DNA of 64,000 nt, taken from contig CM069872.1 of NCBI GenBank assembly GCA_036172665.1, positions 25,300,001 through 25,364,000 on the forward strand. The letters are read 5' to 3'. Numbering within the stretch: position 1 is the first letter of the stretch; the number at the start of each line of letters is the position of its first letter. Positions 35,759-46,661 of this stretch are shown piece after piece. The position numbers were made by a program, and so were the translations under genes. This DNA is from Prosopocoilus inquinatus (lineage: Eukaryota; Arthropoda; Insecta; Coleoptera; Lucanidae). A model generated the notes under the pieces. It had not been told where the DNA came from, made no database searches, and worked only from the letters and a program-made list of their open reading frames with translations.

Positions 35759-35826
35759 GAGGGGTAGGGGTGGCAGTAGGAGTTGGTCGAGCAACTGATG
35801 CAGTTTTACTGGAGCTCTTGAAGTTC
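35759..35826 (-). CDS. Putative internal exon, Ser/Thr/Pro-rich
   Basis: Minus strand: acceptor AATGTGCTAG, 68 bases, then the donor GTGAGT. The reading gives NFKSSSKTASVARPTPTATP and joins through a split Pro codon to the exon at 35457-35513. Exon lengths of 1+66+1 and 2+54+1 fit one frame. This would be part of a minus-strand gene with a disordered linker. Flanking exons were not found. Confidence 0.45.
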
Positions 35827-36585
35827 CTAGCACATTAAAATCAAAAATGCAAACGTCTACCACTACATAAAAATATAAAAGTACATGTAATAAAGAGTTC
35901 GTATGCTGAATAACAGTTTCGTTAAGTAACGAATCTTTACTCAGTGTACTTTACTCTTGTAGACTCCATTCAATTAATTGAAAGTAACACAAGAATTGAA
36001 ACCTACAAAACGGAGTGCAAAAATTCTGGATCCTGCCAAATACTGAAACGGAAAAATGATAAAATCGAAGCACATGCAAAAATGCGTTGTAGAAAGAAAC
36101 AAACCAGCAATTATTTCTGCTGTTGTCGATACGCAAGGCTGCAAAACTGGCATCCGGTTTCCGATGAAATTTCTGTTAATACAGTGGACTTTTAAAATGT
36201 AATAAGTAACCAAGAAAATTTGTGGATATTAACTTTTAAAACATGATAAATTTATATTATAGAAAAAAAAAACATGTGATCAACGAAACAGAAATATTTT
36301 ATTCTTAAAGGTGTAAAATTTAATTTTTTAATGCAAGTATAATTGTTTTTGCAATTCTTTGTTTTGACTAATTTAGTATAACACTGTATTTAATGAAAAC
36401 CTTGTTTAACATTCCTGTTCTTGATACGAGGTTTTAATACAGAGTGATTTTTAGTGTCTGAGAAGAGAGAAGTTTAACGTATGGTGTCGTTAGACATCTT
36501 TCTCAAAATAGCAGCAACTGTGAATTTAACACTCAATCAATCATGTGAATTCTGTAAGCACCAACTCATTTCAGTGATATCTAAC
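35827..36585. other. No supported feature
   Basis: Frames of 60-83 codons overlap on both strands around 35944-36213, but none shows splice or domain support. Confidence 0.4.
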
Positions 36586-36650
36586 AATAATTGAAGATTT
36601 TAGAAAAATTTTGTGCAAATCGTTTTTGATTGCAGCGAGAACCTCGAGCA

Positions 36651-36699
36651 GCCTCTGGACAGCTGTTTCAGCCCTGCTTGGGGCTTCTTCAGCAGAGAC
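36651..36699 (-). ncRNA. Hammerhead ribozyme, array 1
   Basis: All core bases are present on the minus strand. Stem I is GUCUCUG with CAGAGGC (one U-G pair). Stem II and stem III are as described for 51733-51781. Confidence 0.9.
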
Positions 36700-36961
36700 G
36701 TAGCTCGACATTCCCGCTGCAAACAAAAACAACTTGCTCAATTTATTCGCATTTGCGATGTAAGAGTGATGAACAGATAAAATAGCGACATCTTACTATC
36801 GCTTTTTGACCTGACATTGCAGTAGGGTAGACAAATTGAAGCGGGATTTGCTCCTAATAAGTTCCCCATGCAAGGCGGCCATGCTTGCTGTCAAAGCATA
36901 ATGAAAGATTTTAGAAAAATTTTGTGCAAATCGTTTTTGATTGCAGCGAGAACCTCGAGCA

Positions 36962-37010
36962 GCCTCTGGACAGCTGTTTCAGCCCTGCTTGGGGCTTCTT
37001 CAGCAGAGAC
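36962..37010 (-). ncRNA. Hammerhead ribozyme, array 1
   Basis: Same as the copy at 36651-36699, one monomer (311 bases) further on. Confidence 0.9.
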
Positions 37011-37468
37011 GTAGCTCGACATTCCCGCTGCAAACAAAAACAACTTGCCCAATTTATTCGCATTTGCGATGTAAGAGTGATGAACAGATAAAATAGCGAC
37101 ATCTTACAATCGCTTTTTGACCTGACATTGCAGTAGGGTAGACAAATTGAAGCGGGATTTGCTCCTAATAAGTTCCCCATGCAAGGCGGCCATGCTGTCC
37201 AGAGGCTGCTCGAGGTTCTCGCTGCAATCAAAAACGATTTGCACAAAATTTTTCTAAAATCTTTCATTATGCTTTGACAGCAAGCATGGCCGCCTTGCAT
37301 GGGGAACTTATTAGGAGCAAATCCCGCTTCAATTTGTCTACCCTACTGCAATGTCAGGTCAAAAAGCGATAGTAAGATGTCGCTATTTTATCTGTTCATC
37401 ACTCTTACATCGCAAATGCGAATAAATTGGGCAAGTTGTTTTTGTTTGCAGCGGGAATGTCGAGCTAC

Positions 37469-37517
37469 GTCTCTGCTGAAGAAGCCCCAAGCAGGGCTGA
37501 AACAGCTGTCCAGAGGC
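37469..37517 (+). ncRNA. Hammerhead ribozyme, array 1, sense arm
   Basis: Complete motif on the plus strand with the same U-G pair in stem I. A 3' half-motif (TGTCCAGAGG) also lies at 37196, right at the inversion point. Confidence 0.9.
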
Positions 37518-37718
37518 TGCTCGAGGTTCTCGCTGCAATCAAAAACGATTTGCACAAAATTTTTCTAAAATCTTTCATTATGCTTTGACAGCAAGCATGG
37601 CCGCCTTGCATGGGGAACTTATTAGGAGCAAATCCCGCTTCAATTTGTCTACCCTACTGCAATGTCAGGTCAAAAAGCGATAGTAAGATGTCGCTATTTT
37701 ATCTGTTAATAATTGAAG

Positions 37719-38314
37719 AGAAATATAAAACAGTGGCAACCACAGAAACCTTCCAATCAGACTTCAATGTGCTTGTTAATGCATAACAATCGTAACCAGC
37801 ATAACGGTCGTTATGAAGTGCTTTCAGAATAGATCTAAATATTTCATCTCCTGAGAATTATAGTGTTCTATCTACATTTTTATATTACGTGGAAATCGCG
37901 AATATAAATGCAGATAAATGTGTCGGGATGATTAGTTAGATTATTCTAACATTGGCCTTGTTACCTACAATAAATATACTCTGTTCACGTTAAGAATATA
38001 GAGTTGGATTTCCGGATTTTCGGGCTTGTGATTGGTTGAAATTTGAGACGAGTTTACAATTAGTGTTTTTGTTCCGGGGCAGAAATTTACGTTTTTTCGC
38101 CGTTCTCGATCCCGGGAAAAAACGGTCGGGATTTCCCGACTTGACGGGAATAAAAGCTTGGAGTGTAGTTTACTGGGCCTGGCGCGTTAAGATGAGATGT
38201 ATCTTTACTCAGGTATTAAAAACATGGCTCCTCCATGAAGTGTGACAGAGTCCGGCTCAGTCAATGCATTAAGGTGGCTAGCGTGCGCTAGCGGCGTCGC
38301 TGAAACAGCGTTTA
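37719..38314. other. No gene; short palindromic GGGAA motifs
   Basis: GATCCCGGGAAAAAACGGTC, GGGATTTCCCGACTTGACGG and similar motifs lie at 38105-38150, recalling those at 33540-33600. Otherwise unrecognised. Confidence 0.4.
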
Positions 38315-39606
38315 TGTGGGCTGCTGGAAAATTTTCTGGAATCTAGTAGGTCTAGAATTGTTAGCGTTTATCAACTGTCATATTTGAAAAATTTGACGTT
38401 TTTCGCCTATAATTCTATTGACAGTTCCTATTCAAGTAAACTAGTTTTGTTTGTACAGCATTTGAGAAAAAGTAATTTTGTGTAATCATGGAAATCTCGC
38501 GTGAAAATTTTTTGTGCCATGATTTTTTACGATTTCTAATGTGATCTAACGCCGAAACAATGTCTCGATCGGCTTGATTTGCCTTTTGGAGATGAAGCAC
38601 CATCAAAGAGCAGTGTCTATAGTTGGCTTACCGAATTCCAGCGTGGACGTACCTCTCTCAGTGACGAATTTCGTGAAGGTCGTCCATCAACATCTGTTGT
38701 TGCCACTAATGTAGATGTTGTGCGTGAAATGCTTGAGCGAGATCGACATGTGACATACCGTGAGATTCAAGCATCCTTACGAATTGGCATGAAAGCAATA
38801 CAACAGATTTTGCATGATCATTTGAACGTACGAAAGCTTTGCAGTCGTTGGATCCCACACAATTTAACAGAAGCGCAAAAGCAGGGTCGTGTCAAATGGT
38901 GCGAAGAAATGCTCGAGAAATTCAACTGAGGTCGTTCAAATTTAGTTTATAACATCGTTACTGGTGACGAAACGTGGATCTATTCGTACGAGCCAGAAAG
39001 TACAAACAATCTACCGTTTGGGTATTTCAAAATGAACCAAAACCAACAAAAGTTGTCCGTTCACGCAGTGCTGCGAAGCAAATGATTGCTTGTTTCTTTG
39101 GTTTAACTGGACATGTAGCAACCGTGGCTTTAGAGGATCGAAAAACCGTGAATGCTGATTGGTATACTACAATTTGTTTGCCGGAAGTCATCGATCAAAT
39201 AAGAAGAAACAATCGAAATCGACGAATTATTCTCCATCATGACAACGCCAGTTGTCACTCAGCCCGTCAAACAGTTGATTTGTTGTCCAACAAAGATGTT
39301 GAATTAATGACTCATTGTCCATATTCACGTGATTTATCACCTAATGATTTCTTTTTGTTCCCAAATATCAAAAATAAAATGCGTGGTGAGCGATTTTCGT
39401 CGGCTGAAGCAGCGGTTGAAACATTCAGGACACTGGTTTCTGAGGTACCATCTTTAGAATAGAAAACGTGCTTTAGAAATTGGTTCGAGCGTATGCAAAA
39501 GTGTATTGACGTCAAAGGCGAATACTTCGAAAAACAATGATATCGTTTACCAAATTTCATATGCGTTTTATAATACCGTTTCCAGAAACTTTTCCAGCAA
39601 CCCACG
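38315..39606 (+). mobile_element. Full-length mariner element (D,D34D)
   Basis: The left end TGTGGGCTGCTGGAAAATTT and the complement of the right end CGTGGGTTGCTGGAAAAGTT match, with TA on both sides (38313-38314, 39607-39608). At 1292 bp it has the normal mariner size and holds one transposase remnant. Confidence 0.92.
38488..39540 (+). pseudogene. Mariner transposase, inactivated
   Basis: From ATG at 38488 to TGA at 39540 is 351 codons, the usual mariner length. It starts MEISRENF, then after a frameshift reads FGDEAPSKSSVYSWLTEF (helix-turn-helix), HVTYREIQASL and CSRWIPHNL. The catalytic triad is visible in pieces: TGDETW, HHDNASCHSA and SPNDFFLFP, with 34 residues between the second and third Asp. 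The damage is an early frameshift, a stop at 38927, a one-base deletion near 39005 and a stop replacing Trp at 39460. The coding end FEKQ is intact. This makes it a fairly young dead copy. Confidence 0.9.
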
Positions 39607-39819
39607 TATCGTACCGTTTTCATTGTGCTTGATATTAATGATATCAATCCACCGTCTTGGTATGTGCTGCGAATAAAATAGTGTAGTCAGTGTATTATGG
39701 CGGAGCAAGTTAACACTCACTTGAATTTCTTTTTTATGACATACGGTCGAAAGTAAAAAATAGTAGACAATTAGTAATCTGTAATTTTTGTTTCTTCAAA
39801 AAGGTACTCTCTAAGTATA

Positions 39820-41553
39820 CAGAGAGATTCAGGCAACACGTTCATTAAAAGTTTACGGACTTCCTCTTTGAATTTCTATTTCATATTTTGCGGTTATAAG
39901 TTAGCGATAATGATCTATTAAAATATAATATTTCCAACTTTCGGGCACTTCCACTTGTACCGGAAGTTGATGTCAACTTTCTTATTTTAAATGGAATACC
40001 TCATTTTTTATTGTATTTCTGAAATCTTCATGAAATTCTAAAAATATTTTGCGTAACATGTCATACAAGAAAAATTAGCCGTTTTAGAGATATATCCATT
40101 TTTTTAAAAAAGTTCAAAGTTGCAGTACCTTGTTTATGATGCTACCATCTTTGTGTAACAAAAGCCATAATTTCAATTTTTGGCCTGCAGTAAGCTATGC
40201 TCATAAGCGTTCAGGTCATACCTAATTTTACCCAAAATCGTTTACGGGCTGGTTGAAAAGTAACTTCTATTCGAACTGATTTCAACTGTCTAAGTCATGT
40301 TTTTTAAATGGAATACCCAGTATTTTTTTATACCATAAGAACTGTATTAGTATTCCCTATACCCATCTCTCACCTTTCTCTTTCTATTCATGATTTTCTC
40401 TTTGACACATCAATTTTTTTTACTTTATGTATTATTTCTGAATAGTGTGCTAAGAAAATTAATTTAATTTAATTAATTTCTGACTGTAATTTCAATTTCA
40501 TTTTAAAAACCGACAAATAATATTTAAATACACATCTATTATCTGAACTTTTTGTTTACATATGCCGCATGTATTAGAATTCTTGGTATGACTATTTACA
40601 CATTTACAAGGAGAAATTTACACTTACCATACAAAATTTTATGAAAACTAATAAATAAATCAGAAGTATTAAAAATATTACACGTTGGTTATAATATTGA
40701 CTCTAAGTTGCAATCGGCTATTATTTATTAGTAATAACTTTCTACTGTATCTAAGTAATAGCGCATTTTCCTCGATATAACAACTTTTTTTTATTAACTT
40801 CTTGAATTGTCGATTTTTTTATCATCAAATACATTTAATATGTCTGCGTTTGATTATTCATTTTTTGTTCTTTGTAGCGATTAAATTGTTTTTTTTTTTA
40901 ATTCCTACTAGACGGATGATTTCGAAAATTATAATTTCTCTAGTTTTCATAGCCCACTATTTAAAAATAATACCGAAAAATGGAAAAAAATTACGTGTTA
41001 AAAAGAAATCATCGATAACGAGTGAACTGTAAGATATCGGTATAGGGAATGCTAATACAGGACGAAAGAACATTTAATCCTGAGTCACGTGGTATAAAAA
41101 TATACTAGGCGTTCTATTTAGAAAACATGACTTTTCGACAGTTGAAATTAGTTCGAACAGAAGTTACTTTTCAACCAGCCTGTAAGCAATCAAGTGCAAA
41201 ACTGGACATGATCTGAAAGAATGTTACTGCAGCCTACTATAGGCCAAAAATGGGTATCATGGTTTTTGATACACAAAGATGGCAGTATCATAAACAAGGT
41301 TCTGCAAGCCTGAGGTTTTTCTAATAAATAGAAATGCCTCGGAAACGGTTAATTTTTCTTGTAACACATGTTGTACAAAATATTTTTAGAATTTCAAGAA
41401 GCTTTCAAAAATGCATTAAAAAATAGGGTATTTCATTTAAAATAAGAAAGTCGACAGCAACTTCCGGTATAAGCGGAAGTATTCGAAAATTGAAAATATT
41501 ATATTTTGATAGATCCTTATCGTTAACTGCAAAATATGAAACAGAAATTCAAA
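39820..41553. mobile_element. Foldback element, copy B
   Basis: The left end CAGAGAGATTCAGGCAAC follows TA. The arms match copy A closely. The right terminus is missing: homology stops at about 41553 and the dispersed GGATTTTTAGGTGTC repeat follows at once. Confidence 0.7.
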
Positions 41554-41555
41554 GG

Positions 41556-41640
41556 ATTTTATTTTAAGGATTTTTAGGTGTCAAATAACAGGGAATTTAT
41601 AATTATTTATTCGTTAGAGTAAGAAGTTTTGGTAATTATT
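41556..41640 (+). repeat. Partial copy of the dispersed repeat at 16745
   Basis: GGATTTTTAGGTGTCAAATA and TATTTATTCGTTAGAGTAAG match the start of the repeat. The rest is lost. Confidence 0.55.
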
Positions 41641-42376
41641 TACAAAAGCTACAAGTTAAGGCTGTATGCCCGCTTAGACCTGAACTCGATTTCAAATGGG
41701 CGTATCACTATTTTTCGCATATATTTAGAAGAAACATACGTTCAACAAGTGTTCCTGCATTTTTACACACAAACGAAAAGAACAGAGAACAGAATTACCA
41801 CCTAAACGTTTTCCTTGTAATTTATGACTCTGCTGTCACTGATCTTTATTTTTGATTGGTTTACATGTCAGTTTGACACACCCACAAGAGAACATTCCGA
41901 CAAGGTCTCCTTCTCATGGGCACCGCCGGCGGCCTTCTGCAAATTTTAAGGGCGACCGCACACTCAGATGAGTAAAATTTTTTATGTAAATTGATGTAAA
42001 TAAAAACGGCGACCTGATCTAACACAGAAACTATGTAAAACTGGGGAAATAAAACTACGTCTGTCGGAAAGTGAAAGTTTATCAGAATTGAAACAACGAT
42101 ACAAAAAAACGCATCACCTGTTCCTCTGTAAATCAATAACGTCATTTTGTTGTTTCATTATCGTTATTATTATCCCTATAAAATTGTTTTTTTTTTTTTA
42201 ATTTTACGTGGATTGCTTTTTTACCTAGACTACACTTCTGTGCACTAAAATTAGGCACAATGAAATATTCCGGTTTAAAGTGGACGTAAAAAAAATTACA
42301 TTATACTGAATAAAACACTAGAACAGTCAAATGAAAACATTAAAAGTGCCTTAAAAACTGAACCCTGATTTAAACG
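41641..42376. other. Unrecognised, with a GGGCGACCGCACAC motif
   Basis: GGGCGACCGCACAC at about 41951 resembles transposon termini but no partner end was found. No gene supported. Confidence 0.35.
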
Positions 42377-43873
42377 TTGGAACAAATATTAATGACTGTG
42401 CTTAAAGTTATTGGAATAGGAATTAATACTGCTCTAATGCACCGACGCAAGGTAGAAAAAAAGTTCACAGAGCAAGTTAATGCGTTAAAAAAGGACATTA
42501 TTAATTGCCCTAAGCACGTATTCGACGATCATTCTGATTGTGACGTTTATTTTTGCACCGGGTTCAAAGATAATGAAATTAATTCAGTTCCAGACTTAGT
42601 AGAATGTGGATTATTTCATGATATTATTGCTTGCTGTAATCATTTGACGCATAATGCACACAGTTTACTTTTAAATATGAACAATAGTGCAGCGGAGACG
42701 TACAATTCAATTGTTTCAAAATTTCTTGGTGGAAGGAGTTAACTTCTCTTTGAAAAATGGCTACGAAGTGAGATGCCACGCTGCCAGCGTTTCTTATAAT
42801 TTCAGTGAGCAATATCACCACCGCATTTATAAGAGAATGGTCGGGAAAAATCCAGGCAAATATACCAAAGTATACAGTGTGCCCGGATACGTAGGGACAG
42901 CATGGGTAACTTCCGTCTTTGAAGAGATAGAGAGATTATTAAAAAAGATGAGAACTTCTGTCTTTGAAGAGAGAGATGATTAAATTAGCAAAAAGGTGCA
43001 GGTTCGAGAGCTCATTAAGAATCCATTTTCAAATATTACTTGTAATGACCAACTTGGTTAAGATTTTACAAAAACCAAAATCTCCTAATTTCTTTTATTT
43101 GCCGTAACTTTTTTGTTACTTAAGAGATCGTGAAAGATGACAATCAATTTTTCTTTTTGGCCGCGGACGCATATTATTACTATGCTCTTTTTGGATCACT
43201 CCATCGTCACAAACCATCAGATCGCTCAATAATTTAAAACAGTTAACTATTCTGCACATGAGTAAGTACCTTTGTATGGTCTGCGATAGCTGTGTTTTCC
43301 ATTAATTTGGAATACAAATCTGTCCTGTGAAACATGTCGAATACATGTCAAATACATAAAAAATGTAATAGTAGTATGAGACAAATTTCAGATTCATTCT
43401 AGACTTGTCAAACAACATGTAGGATATATGTATAATACAAATATGTATGTAATGTAAACGCCCCTTTATTACCAACGTTAACAAGGGCGCGGTTAGCTTG
43501 CAACAGTCTCGATAACAAAGTTTTGTGATCATGGCACTAGCGATTTCTGTTCGTAAAAATAATAAGTTCAGTTTTCCAAAATTTTGAAGAAGTTTCCTTA
43601 CCATATGATATATCATTGCATTCAGAAAAAAAAAAATCTCTTAAAGGGGCCAAAAAATTAGGATATACCAATTTAAAATTTTAAACATATAAAATAGCGA
43701 CATCTTACTATCGCTTTTTGACCTAACATTGCAGTAGGATAGACAAATTGAAGCGGGATTTGCTCCTAATGAGTCCCCCATGCAAGGCGGCCATGCTTGC
43801 TGTCAAAGCATAATGAAAGATTTTAGAAAAATTTTGTGCAAATCGTTTTTGATTGCAGTGAGAACCTCGAGCA

Positions 43874-43922
43874 GCCTCTGGACAGCTGTTTCAGCCCTGC
43901 TTGGGGCTTCTTCAGCAGAAAC
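43874..43922 (-). ncRNA. Hammerhead ribozyme, array 2
   Basis: Complete core. Stem I is GUUUCUG with CAGAGGC: two U-G pairs keep all seven positions paired despite sequence change. Confidence 0.87.
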
Positions 43923-44185
43923 GTAGCTCGACATTCCCACTGCAGACCAAAAACGACTTGCCCAATTTATTCGCAAATGCGATGTAAGAATGATGAACAT
44001 ATAAAATAGCGACATCTTACTATCGCTTTTTGACCTAACATTGCAGTAGGTTAGACAAATTGAAGCGGGATTTGCTCCTAATGAGTCCCCCATGCAAGGC
44101 GGCCATGCTTGCTGTCAAAGCATAATGAAAGATTTTAGAAAAATTTTGTGCAAATCGTTTTTGATTGCAGTGAGAACCTCGAGCA

Positions 44186-44234
44186 GCCTCTGGACAGCTG
44201 TTTCAGCCCTGCTTGGGGCTTCTTCAGCAGAAAC
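44186..44234 (-). ncRNA. Hammerhead ribozyme, array 2
   Basis: Same motif, one monomer (312 bases) from the previous. Confidence 0.87.
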
Positions 44235-44530
44235 GTAGCTCGACATTCCCACTGCAGACCAAAAACGACTTGCCCAATTTATTCGCAATCAAAAACGATT
44301 TGCACAAAATTTTTCTAAAATCTTTCATTATGCTTTGACAGCAAGCATGGCCGCCTTGCATGGGGGACTCATTAGGAGCAAATCCCGCTTCAATTTGTCT
44401 ATCCTACTGCAATGTTAGGTCAAAAAGCGATAGTAAGATGTCGCTATTTTATATGTTCATCATTCTTACATCGCATTTGCGAATAAATTGGGCAAGTCGT
44501 TTTTGGTCTGCAGTGGGAATGTCGAGCTAC

Positions 44531-44579
44531 GTTTCTGCTGAAGAAGCCCCAAGCAGGGCTGAAACAGCTGTCCAGAGGC
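44531..44579 (+). ncRNA. Hammerhead ribozyme, array 2, sense arm
   Basis: Complete motif on the plus strand with the array-2 version of stem I. Confidence 0.87.
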
Positions 44580-45480
44580 TGCTCGAGGTTCTCACTGCAA
44601 TCAAAAACGATTTGCACAAAATTTTTTTAAAATTTTAAGGTTAGGTTAGATTATTGAAAATTTGTAAAAATGGGATTAGTTTTAGTAAGTGTCCATAAAA
44701 GTACTTAAATTATCGTGCAAATTAGTTCAAACCGCATCACAGTAACTTAAGTAACAAAAAAGTTACGGCAAATAAAAGAAATTAGGAGATTTTGGTTTTT
44801 GTAAAATTTTAACCAAGTTGGCCATGACAAGTAATATTTGAAAATGGATTCTTAATGAGCTCTCGAACCTGAACCTTTTTGCTAATTTAATCATCTTTCT
44901 ATTTCTTCAAATACAGAAGTTACTCATGCTGTCCCTACGAAATCCGGGACACTGTATACGTCAAAGTTGCGTAGGAGACGTTTCTACCGAAAATGCAGAG
45001 CACGACTATTTCCTGGGCAAGGCAGAAAAGAAAACAGGCAGCCGAAGCTGAGGGTGACTACGGACTAGTAGAAGAGGTAATCCCTCTTGAAAACTTAGAG
45101 GAAAAATTGGCGTAAAGATTAATTTCTTCTAATTTTTCGGGAAGTATAATTACAAATTGATGAAGAAATTGCGAGAAAACAATTTTCACAGGAATTTGGA
45201 CATAAAGTTGATAACTGCGGATTATTTATATCTAAAGAAATTCCGCATCTTGGAGCTAGTCCTGATGGACTAGTTGGTGAGGATTCTATAATTGAGATCA
45301 AGTGTCCCTATAAGTTAGCGAAGTTAAAAATAACTCCTCAGGAAGCAGCAAAGATGAAAGTTAAGCCCTATTTCTTTTTAGATGGCAATACTGTGACACT
45401 GAAGAAAACACATATTTACTACTATCAGATTGTTAAATGTCTTTTTTTGCTGACAGTTGCATATGCGCTGATTTGCTAAA

Positions 45481-46584
45481 ACTATACTCTATTTTTTATT
45501 AATAGGCGGAAGTTTACCGATTCATATAACGTGTTACATATAAATCGTTCACAATTGTTTTAAATTCGGACTATCCATGAAAATCTGACATTTTAGTTGG
45601 CAGTAACGTTAGTTGTTAAAATAAATTTATTTTAGGTTACAGTTGATGAGATCTAAATCCTCGTATTCATCAAATATTTATATTTTATTCAATTAGTTGT
45701 GCAGGAACAAAAATTATTTGAGCATTTTTTTTCACTGTTTAGGTGAATCTGACATTCAGAATGTTACATCACCGACCCGTTTTATTTATTGTTTATTCCT
45801 GTATATCACATGCATTTACAAAGATTTTTAATAATTTAGCGTAAAAAATTTACCAAAAAGCACGACTCTGAAAAGAGAAATATAGAATTGTAGGCACTTT
45901 ATTTTCTGGCGGCGCTCGGTAGCGTCCGTGTGTTTACGGTGCATGTATTATGTGTTTCACTCATATACGCACTGAAACGCATTCGCTCTCACTCATACTC
46001 TTCATTTGTCACTAAATCGGGAGAATGAATGTGCGAATTCCTCCCTCTTGCACTAGGCCCGAAGGCGGAGCTAGCGTGTATCACATACCACATTTGGTTT
46101 CAGCGATTTCATTCCGAAAAGTTCAAATTTGTTTCCCATTTCCTGACCTTATTTTTAAAAATAAAAAAAAAAAACTAAACGGTTTATTATTATTGAATAC
46201 TGCGAAATTTCGGCTAAAGGCTTACATTTTCGAATTTTTTTAATTTTAATTTTTTTTAAGGCCTTTTTGACAATTCTCGAAAAACGAGCCTTTAGCCGCC
46301 TAACAGAATCTATTTAACAATTTTTCGCGAAAGATTGGTACGGTTTTAATGAAAAATAAGTCCAGGAAATGGGAAAAACGATTTTGGGGCCGAGCAAACA
46401 GCCTTAACGTATGAAGATGAAATTTTGCACATGGCACCACTACATAATATGTTGTCTCGTAACACTATTTTTAACGAACCTGTAACTGCGTTGTTTCGGC
46501 ACTTTTCTGTTTATTGTTAATAAACACAACTGATACTATTACCGTGTTTCAGGCCACAAGTTGAGCGCCAGTTTTACAAAAGTT
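45481..46584. other. Unrecognised, with a small foldback
   Basis: At 46130-46380 TTTCCCATTTCCTGACCTTA faces AAGTCCAGGAAATGGGAAAA and GGCTAAAGGC faces GCCTTTAGCC, so a MITE of about 300 bases is likely. No coding support. Confidence 0.4.
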
Positions 46585-46661
46585 TTTTTTTTATTGTTTT
46601 TACAAAAGAAACGTTACACTTCTACATACGAAATAAAACGAAAGAATTGGTTATGGGTAAT

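Larger units (their letters stand above)
36597..37707. mobile_element. Hammerhead-satellite array 1 (retrozyme-like)
   Basis: Two antisense monomers of about 311 bases are followed, at about 37193, by roughly 1.7 sense monomers. The array is flanked by AATAATTGAAG on both sides (36586-36596 and 37708-37718). Three complete hammerheads lie inside. The antisense arm ends near AGAAAAATTTTGTGC on the left and the sense arm ends at TTTTATCTGT on the right, as in array 3. Confidence 0.9.
43685..44625. mobile_element. Hammerhead-satellite array 2 (retrozyme-like)
   Basis: About two antisense monomers (spacing 312) run to about 44287, then about 1.1 sense monomers. The flanks share TTTAAAATTTTAA (43672-43684, 44626-44638), though part of this resembles the monomer end. 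This subfamily differs from arrays 1 and 3 by several shared changes. Here the left end is at position B and the right end at position A, the reverse of the other arrays. Confidence 0.85.
42875..44954. mobile_element. TA-flanked element inserted in the YqaJ gene and carrying array 2
   Basis: The left end CAGTGTGCCCGGATACGTAG faces the complement of CAGTGTCCCGGATTTCGTAG, with TA at 42873-42874 and 44955-44956. The inverted arms extend about 235-260 bases (to about 43130 and from about 44720). The interior contains hammerhead-satellite array 2 and no transposase. Confidence 0.8.
42377..45480 (+). pseudogene. YqaJ-type nuclease gene, broken by a nested insertion
   Basis: The first part (42377-42874) includes CPKHVFDDHSDC, DVYFC, NSAAETYNSIVSKFLGG and, after a frameshift at about 42740, VNFSLKNGYEVRCHAA. 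The second part (from 44957) begins with a basic linker, then from 45154 reads DEEIARKQF, CGLFISKEIPHLGASPDGLV and IIEIKCPYK. GASPDG and EIKC supply the Asp and the ExK of the PD-(D/E)XK fold in YqaJ-like exonucleases. In insects this layout belongs to a large multicopy family that I take to be transposon-associated. Removing 42875-44954 rejoins the frame region. Stops and frameshifts make it a pseudogene. Confidence 0.75.

Noticed and set aside
36911..37568. A CRISPR-like array, because of regularly spaced repeats
   Set aside because: Monomers are about 309 bases and continuous, without spacers, and the DNA is eukaryotic.
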